This document shows, piece by piece, positions 57,101 through 64,000 of a stretch of DNA of 64,000 nt. The position numbers and the translations under genes were made by a program. The notes beneath the pieces were generated by a model, which searched no databases, was not told the origin of the DNA, and was given only the letters and a program-made list of their open reading frames with translations. The DNA is from Notospermus geniculatus. Lineage: Eukaryota > Nemertea > Pilidiophora > Heteronemertea > Lineidae. Positions within the stretch are counted from its first letter, which is position 1, and every line of letters begins with the position of its first letter. Where the stretch lies: NCBI GenBank assembly GCA_002633025.1, contig NMRB01001799.1:19448-83447 (forward strand). The letters are read 5' to 3'.

Positions 57101-60100
57101 CATCCCACTTTCTGATATCTCACTTACCAAGCTTGTGTTTCTTAGCCAGGTTTTCAATATTCGTCGTCGGATCTGACCCCATCGACAGCAACCCGACCAA
57201 CGGCGTCCGACAATCCGATTCCTCCCACATCTTCTCGAGATCGAGGATGACACCCTCGGCGTACTTCTCACCGAGGGAGTCGCCGATATACTTCCTCGCC
57301 TGGGAGAGAGTTCGGTCGGGACACCATGAACGGACAAGCAACAAACGTCGGAATACGTCGAGGGAGTTGTTATACCCGTCGGGGATGACCTCTTCTTCAG
57401 GAGCCTCTTTATCAAACCACTGTTTCCATTGTTTCTCGTTCCGCGCCACCTGATCCAAGATGCCAGAAAACTGGTGCAGGTTGCTCAGCTCCACGAGATT
57501 TAACCAGGTCAGGTCCGTGATCCATTTGCTCGGCTTGGGTTGCACAACGTTGAGATCCAGTGCGGCGCCACCTATTGGAGAAAGAGAATAGTAATCGTCA
57601 TAATACTGGTAACGTGAAAGGTTATACAGCACCTACCGACTGTATCATAATACAGTCTACAGCTTCATATTTTTAACCCCTCTGTCCACAAACTTCGAGG
57701 AGCTGCTCATTCAGCACATTACTTAACCCATTAGGCGCCATATAGCCCAAACCCGCCCAAGCCTGCATAATCCCATATAGCCCAAACCCGCCCGTGTGAT
57801 TTCCGGCCGTCACAGAGGCAACCAACAACAACAACAACAACAAAATCTAACCTCGGCTCCAGTTGTATCATGTAGCCAGTGTTATAAGCTACAAAATAAA
57901 CATCACTTGTTCACTTTATCTTCAACTTTTTCTTTTTGTCATTTGAGCAAAAAACCATGATATGGTAAAAAAGTGAAAAGCACTGGGAAAAAAAGCTGAC
58001 ATAATTTATACTTGTCTGGCGCCTAATGGGTTAAGACCCTTTTGGACGATGACGAACTACGCACCCTTAATGAAGGTTGAGAATTCCTCATGTCGGATCT
58101 TGTTCCCCTGCATGTCAATCTTCAGCGCCAGGAGTAAGGTGAACGTCATTTTGTCCTCCTCATACAAGCCACGGACGGCGTATTTATAGACTTCAAACGT
58201 CATGTATTCGATGATGTTGGTGATTCGCTTCTGGGTAATCGGGGACTTTGTTGACCTAGAAACATGAACATGAGAATTGTACCAATGTGACGCTCTTACT
58301 GGTATAAACAGTGGAGGCTGTATGAGGAACATCTTGGGACTGCCAAGCACTGTCCGTAATTGAGAGGTGTCCTGATTACAGGGGTCAAAATGAACAGACG
58401 TGACTGGGGACTAACTTAATCAATTGGGGACAGAAGCTGCTTACCTAGCCATGGACAAGTCAAAGAGGCCAAGGAATTGTTTCAGAGACGTCTGGTACAT
58501 CACGTTCACCAAACTCATGTCGGTTATCAAGAAATACAGGATACTGCCTCGTGTGGCGACCGGACGGAACTCTTCACGCGCTGTGTTGATCTTGATCTCT
58601 GTCTCGGCTGCAATCTGGAGTTTCTGGCTGACGTCCAACGCCGTCTGTTTGGTGATGCGTAGCACGTCGATCAAGTCTTCGTCGTCGACGAGCGAACCCT
58701 GGAAGAGCAACCGCCATCTTTAGGAAAACGTTGATACTAACAACAATACAAATAGAAATAACAATGATGTGAAGCTAGCGAAGTCTGCCAGCATCACGAG
58801 GACACAGTGAACTCGGACAGTATCTTACCTCAGTGCTGGTCAAACGGAACAACAAGTTATCTTCCAGCTCCTTCATCTTCCTCTTGTTGGAGGTGACGTC
58901 TTCCATGAGTTTCACACGCTCGCTCTCAAGTTCCTGAAACCAATGAAATACTTGGTGTTAGTTTTTCTGAATACTATTCTCGGAGTGCATGTTCCAATGT
59001 AAGGCATTACTGCTACTCATCAAATAGTATCAATTCAGTGTAGGTGGAAATCAGAGCCCTGGAAACAATCTACAATGTTGAGGAAACTTCGACACAGAGT
59101 AACATCGACACAGGGCCTAGTCATACGTACAGCTTTCTCAGTCAGGATGACACGACCGAGTAACTGATCCTCCAGACCCTTCATGGTGACCGTGAAATCA
59201 ATTATTGACGTCTTGGCGGAGACTTCTGGCGTGTATGATGGATTTGGCAGCTTCGTTGTGATGAAGAGACTGAAACCGCTCATTACGTCCACCTCCTTGT
59301 CCCCGACTTTCACCTGAAGAAAAAAAATTCACAAAATAAGTAGCTGTTTCTGTGAACATTTCAGATTCAAGATGGCTGCTTTGAAGGCCTTATTGAAAAT
59401 TGGAACAGTCTATTTTTGGAAGGAACCTTACAATTCCACGACACTCCTCCAACATAATGTGAAGCAGACGGCTAGTTAGCATACTAGGCCTACCTTCAAT
59501 GTCCGACCACTCCTGATGAAGTTCTTCTCCAAGACGTTGTCCAGTGCTGGATCGAGCTCCTCTCCGACATCTTCAATCAATAGAGGGCGCCCCAAAGATA
59601 AGGCGTCTTCTAAATGTTGTCTGAAGTATTTGTGGTTGAGTGAGGTGATCTGAAAAATAGCGTGAAATGTCGGGTCAAAATAGCGAATGGAGAGGAGAAC
59701 ACCAAATACTACATTGTTAGCTCTTTCCGACAATATCGGGTGGATTATGGTAGAGTAGGAGGAAACGGGAGCCTGAACTGCCTCCTAGCCCTCGCCCTGC
59801 CCAGGTACCTGGGTGGCTATGGACCTTGGCAACCATGAACCGACCCAAGGAACCCGAGCAACGAGACCCTGGGATGAGACCAGACAATGAATCTGAGGTT
59901 GTGCAAACAGTTCAGTTCACTAGACCAATGTGGTGCCACAATTCACAAATTTGACTGATAAATTCACGACATCAACACAGAACAATGATTAACTGTGGCA
60001 CAAAATATCATTTATATGACTGCAGAATTCATATTTCATAAACCTTACCACTGCAGGCCTAGCCTAAGAAATGACAGCAGAAATACTGGGATAAATTCAA

Positions 60101-63100
60101 CAGTTTGGTAATGAATCTTTTATCTTTAACCTCGCTGTAAACCGGACACCTCAATTAAGGAGAGATTGTGAAAAGGGACTCAGCCAAGATGAACCCCCTT
60201 GCAGTTTTCAGGTGATTAATTCTACAGCAGGAGGAAACCAGAGTGCCCGGAGAGAATCTGCACTTTCAAAGAGAGTAGCCTTCTCTGTCTCATTAAGAAT
60301 GAGTCTGAGTGGGGATCGAACCTGGACCCTCAGCAGTGGCAGGCACAGATGTTTCACTACGCCACTCTGAGTTTAGTGCCCTATCACAGGACAGCAGACG
60401 TACCTGAAGCTCCTTGTCCCCTTCCCTGTTCTTGATCCAGATCTTGCCCTGACCCTGAGGATCAATTAACAACGGGTAACGCGATGATTTGGTGACGATC
60501 AGGCCGTTCTGGACGGACAACTCATCATTGGGCAGACCTTGGAGATTCCACTCCGCGACCTGGAAGACAAAAAATACATTTCATGAAGAAGGTGGATTTT
60601 GCCATGGCAAAGTTCACCCTGTGGTGGGCCCTTGAAAACGACAATGTAAAGATTTCATCGGCATTTTGTCCATTGGTCATGGTGTACTTACTGTAGTCGG
60701 ATCAACTAACATGTCCGTCACACTCAGGTTCATCGTGTGAGGGATCTTTCTCGTTTTCATCTCTTTCTGCCAGTTCTTGCCGAGGGCATGGCGGAAATCT
60801 TGATTGAACGGCCCAGAGTAGGAAAGGAATGCGGTACACTGCAGCACATCACCAACAAGCCTGCAAGAAGACTTTTTGTAATAAACAAAAGGTTTACCCT
60901 AGTATAACAATGTTGAAGCAGATTCCACTCCTGAACTGCTGATACAAGCACATGCACGCGGAATGGGTTGAATTACCTTCCGATTTGTTCCTTAAATTCT
61001 TTACTTTGTTCCGTCCAACGTTCTTTCTCATTGGCCAGACCGTTAATGAGCGCTGATGCGGCAGCCATCTTGCGACGGCAAGTCTCTGCGTCATCCATCA
61101 ATCGCTAAAACGAGAACGAAGACATGAATATGCTTGGACTGCACCAGAAACCTGCTGCATGTGGATTAATTTGAACTTTCCAATGAAAACCTATGTGACA
61201 GGGTTTTCATAAAACCTCATATTTGGTAAGTTTATTAGCTGTAATGAAGGGAAAGTGTTCTAACTACAGACCCCAGAATCTTGATATCATCTTTTCTTAC
61301 CTGTTTCTCAGCCATGGCGGCATCATACTGCGCCTGGACGAGGTCGAGTTCAGCTTGTTTCTCGTCGAGCTGAGCCTGGGCGGCGGCCAAATCCTTCATG
61401 GCGGCGGCGTGTCGAGCTTCTTGTACGACCAAGTTGGCCTGGAAGAAAAGGACAGAATTTCAAATTTCACGTGGTTTTTGTCCAGAAAATTTCACTTGAG
61501 AGCAGAGTTCATCAAATCATAAGCAGACGAAGTTATTGCAATTATTAAAGTGAATTTTCCACAGCTTACCTTGAGTGGAAGAACTTCCTTGTTTACAACG
61601 AAGAATGCAGCCATAGCTTTTGTCCAAGACAGAAGACCGGCAACGTTACCACAAACTTTCTTAGCGGTTTCTAAGTTGTAGTCCTCCATTGCTAGGTAAG
61701 GCTCGAGCAATTCAACCGTTTCATCGTTGATGGAATCTTTGGGGAAGTTCATGAGAGACTGGAGGAAGCCGGTGCTCGCCATCATCTGTAGGTGGAGAGT
61801 GGAACAATTAGAACCCGGGGCCCTCCAGTGTTCTAGTTTGATATCCTACCCTCACCAGCCAATGTTCACTGGATGTGAGTTCAGTCGCCTGGAGTGGGCC
61901 TACCTACATTACTGGCGATACAGCAGGGCTAGGCAGAAGCACAGGGGCCTACTCCAACCCTGAATTCGGCTTCGAACATCGACAACTTTTTAATGCCCCT
62001 GATGCAAGATAATATTGAAACCATCAATGGTTCATGTAGTTAGAATGTGATTTTCTGTATACTGGTAACACTATGGTCCCTCAATGCATACAGCAACCGA
62101 CTGTCAACTTACAGTGAGACAGATTTTTGGCATAAACATGTTACTTACACGTAGTGACGCACTCCAGGACGGCTTGACGCAGTCTCGGTCAGGATCTTTC
62201 GTGACAGCATCCAACCTCTGTTGGAACAAGAGCAGCACACAGTCCATGATCCTCATAATGAGATGCGGGGGTTTCCCCAGCTTCCTAACTGTGGCGATAT
62301 CGGCTGGTTTGATGGTATTAAGTGCTGCCTCGGCCTCTTCTAATGCAGGTCGTGCGTCCTCTAACTTGGCCTCGGCGACCTTCTTATCCGCATCAATGGC
62401 GTCGACGATAGCCTGTGCCTTGTCTTTCACTTTCTGCACCTGGCTTTTCACTTTCTCAGCGGCCTGGGCCTTCACCGTCACTTCCTTCAACACAGCTTCT
62501 GCTTTCTGATTGGCCACGGCGAGATCCTTCTCCTTCACGGCTAACTCGATGCTCAGCTCTGCCACCGACTCAGAAGCCTCGATCAACTTATCAAGACCTG
62601 TGTTCATCCGGTCAGCGAGTTCGCCGATCTCTCCTTTCTTGTCGCTGTAGACCGTTTTATAACTCGTGATGAACGACAGGTATGATTTGGGTGTCACATG
62701 AGTCGAACGTCGGTACCTGAAATGTCATCGCACATTGAGAGTACAAAGTGGAACATGACTGGGATTCAGTTTATGATTCACAAAAAGTGCCAAGAAGATC
62801 AGTATTAAGCCTACTATTCTAAGCAGCATCTCATACCTCTGGAAATAGTCGATGCAGCTCTCAGCGACCCCGTCATGCATGGTCCCCATGGCCTGTATGA
62901 CCTGCCTCTTGATCTCGGGACTACACACGATTTCAAATTTATCCAAGAAATGATCAGCCACGGCGATGAGGGCATCTTTTGGCCAGCGTTGGAACCAATC
63001 CATGGTGCAACCGGATATCAAACCGGGGAATTTTAGTGCACGGTTGCGGAACTTCTCGCCGACCTGGAATGAAGAAAGCGACAATGTGTATCACTGGTAA

Positions 63101-64000
63101 TTTGTTTCAGGAATAATCATCCATAAAAGATACAGGGCCTCAAAGTTCAGTATTTCAAGAATTTCTCTGAAATTCGTGACAGAATCCTGCAAGCACGAGA
63201 CCGTCAACTTACCGGAGAGAAACAAAGCACAACGTGAAGATTCTGCCGCGTCCTCGACATGAAATACTCGTACAGATTCTCATTGGTCGGTGGTCGCCTT
63301 GGAAACTCCTTCTTCATGATCGGGATCAACTCCATGCAGATCTCGTCCATTTCATCACGGGCGAATAGATTCGACACGACGCCAGACGCCAGGACGTTGT
63401 TCAAATACTCGAGGAATCCCTCCTCCTTGATCTCTTGGTCGGTGAAGATAAATGAGATACCCTTCCCCTGCTGGCCGGCCGTGCGGTACAGGAACTTCAG
63501 GTCCTCAAGCAGGTTGGACACGTTGTAGGATCTGAAAACGGAACAATTTTGTGGAACTTGTATTCATCATTTCAGAGTTTCGAAGAAATATCCTAGAAAT
63601 CAAGATGGCAGAGCACGTCAAAATAACATACAGTAGTGTTCTGCTCCATCGGTCTCAAAGTGCCTCACATGATTACCCCAGTCTCTCCAGCAACAATTCA
63701 GTGAAGAAGGAACTACTCGTAATTCTTTCAGCCCAGTTGAGAGTACAGATTGTCAACTCAGTTGAGAATCTTGGACTATTCACAAATGCATAGGCCGCCC
63801 TGCATAATCCTTGAAGCCCTGCATGAACGTCACAGCCCTGCATAGTCAGATACCTTCATAATCGCCACATACCTGGTCAGCGTGATCTGGAAATTCTTGT
63901 AGCCAGCAATAAATGATGCCAGTTTCGTTAGGGATTGCTTCCCAGAGCCGCCGACACCGACGAGCAGCGCATGACCACGTGGCGTGCGAATAATCCTGGA
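54182..64000 (-). CDS. DNAH8: Axonemal dynein heavy chain, outer arm, DNAH8/DNAH5 type, C-terminal 1,684 codons
   Basis: ATP-driven motor of cilia and sperm tails. Exons 5' to 3': 63873-64000 (cut by the window), 63213-63531, 62837-63063, 62149-62716, 61570-61785, 61301-61438, 60977-61104, 60692-60860, 60404-60559, 59494-59649, 59131-59313, 58829-58933, 58445-58698, 58065-58255, 57128-57571, 56725-56951, 56341-56613, 55713-55975, 55236-55605, 54788-54940, 54182-54568. All 20 junction phases fit. Order: AAA4 P-loop [24 protein letters not shown] before the stalk coiled coil; microtubule-binding head ([23 protein letters not shown] region); AAA5 ([20 protein letters not shown]); AAA6 ([12 protein letters not shown]); C-terminal domain ([30 protein letters not shown]), ending [27 protein letters not shown] and [11 protein letters not shown] favour DNAH8 over DNAH5; an invertebrate may have one gene for both. 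Confidence 0.95.
55030..55112 (+). repeat. SINE family A head
   Basis: CTGTCAGAGTGGTACAGTGG, B-box region CCAGGTTTGATTCCTGCTC, then a short tail with CAAGTGACATG. It lies in a dynein intron. Confidence 0.55.
56988..57085 (+). repeat. SINE family A head, degraded
   Basis: GAAGTGGTGCAGTGGAAACA and a weak B-box GTAGTTCAATCCTCAG. It lies in a dynein intron. Confidence 0.5.
57722..58035. mobile_element. 314-bp TIR element in a dynein intron
   Basis: CTTAACCCATTAGGCGCCA at the left end is perfectly inverted at the right end. The interior has direct repeats of CCATATAGCCCAAACCCGCC and an AAC microsatellite (57826-57843). The left flank overlaps a SINE B fragment (57645-57720). Target duplication uncertain. 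Confidence 0.6.
60210..60375 (-). repeat. tRNA-derived SINE, family A
   Basis: CTACAGCAGGAGGAAACCAG, CCCGGAGAGAATCTGC, the inverted B-box GGGATCGAACCTGG and the inverted head TTTCACTACGCCACTCTGAG. It lies in a dynein intron. Confidence 0.6.
63640..63755 (-). repeat. SINE family B fragment
   Basis: GGTCTCAAAGTGCCTCACAT, GATTACCCCAGTCTCTCCAG and CAGCCCAGTTGAGAGTACAG match the family B body. It lies in a dynein intron. Confidence 0.45.

Overview
The window is nuclear DNA of an invertebrate animal. Every gene is split by GT-AG introns, the proteins are animal-type, two of the six genes are ciliary, and the spacers are packed with tRNA-derived SINEs and small terminal-inverted-repeat (TIR) elements. 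Enrichment of short palindromes (ACATGTA, ACCGGTA, TAGGCCTA) recalls marine deuterostome or lophotrochozoan genomes, but the species cannot be named from the sequence.

Layout. (1) 774-1668, +: 3' exons of a UBE2C-like ubiquitin-conjugating enzyme. (2) 6442-19678, -: a complete RANBP9/RANBP10 gene in 11 exons (594 aa). (3) 20269-25968, +: a complete TSNAXIP1 gene in 13 exons (724 aa), head-to-head with RANBP9/10; a near-perfect RFX X-box and a YY1-like site lie in the 590-bp shared promoter. (4) 28591-32750, -: a complete alanine aminotransferase gene in 12 exons (487 aa). A second copy of only its first five exons (35091-36607) is best read as an unmerged allelic contig. (5) 45933-50309, +: a single-exon 1458-aa acidic protein with ten zinc fingers, MEP-1-like, with a spliced 5' leader carrying a 43-codon uORF. 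(6) 54182-64000, -: the 3' part (21 exons, about 1,684 codons) of an outer-arm axonemal dynein heavy chain, closest to DNAH8, from the AAA4 P-loop to the stop. Genes 5 and 6 converge.

The assembly has two N-runs (13703-14666, 42657-42730) and single-N joins at 11289, 11898 and 35090. Two of these joins are followed by a near-copy of sequence just before them: 10612-11213 recurs at 11290-11897, and 31270-35089 recurs at 35091-39033. These look like overlapping contigs from two haplotypes that were not merged. The redundancy is useful, because several small transposons are present in one copy and absent from the other, giving filled and empty sites and exact target duplications (for example a 163-bp element with a CACAT duplication at 37407-37569).

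No operon, CRISPR array or rRNA gene is present. The most informative signals are the RANBP10-TSNAXIP1 bidirectional pair (as in human) with its X-box, the haplotype-resolved transposon insertions, the uORF of the zinc-finger gene, a GC-AG intron and hidden mitochondrial-type presequence in the aminotransferase gene, and a THAP-like remnant between long TIRs.
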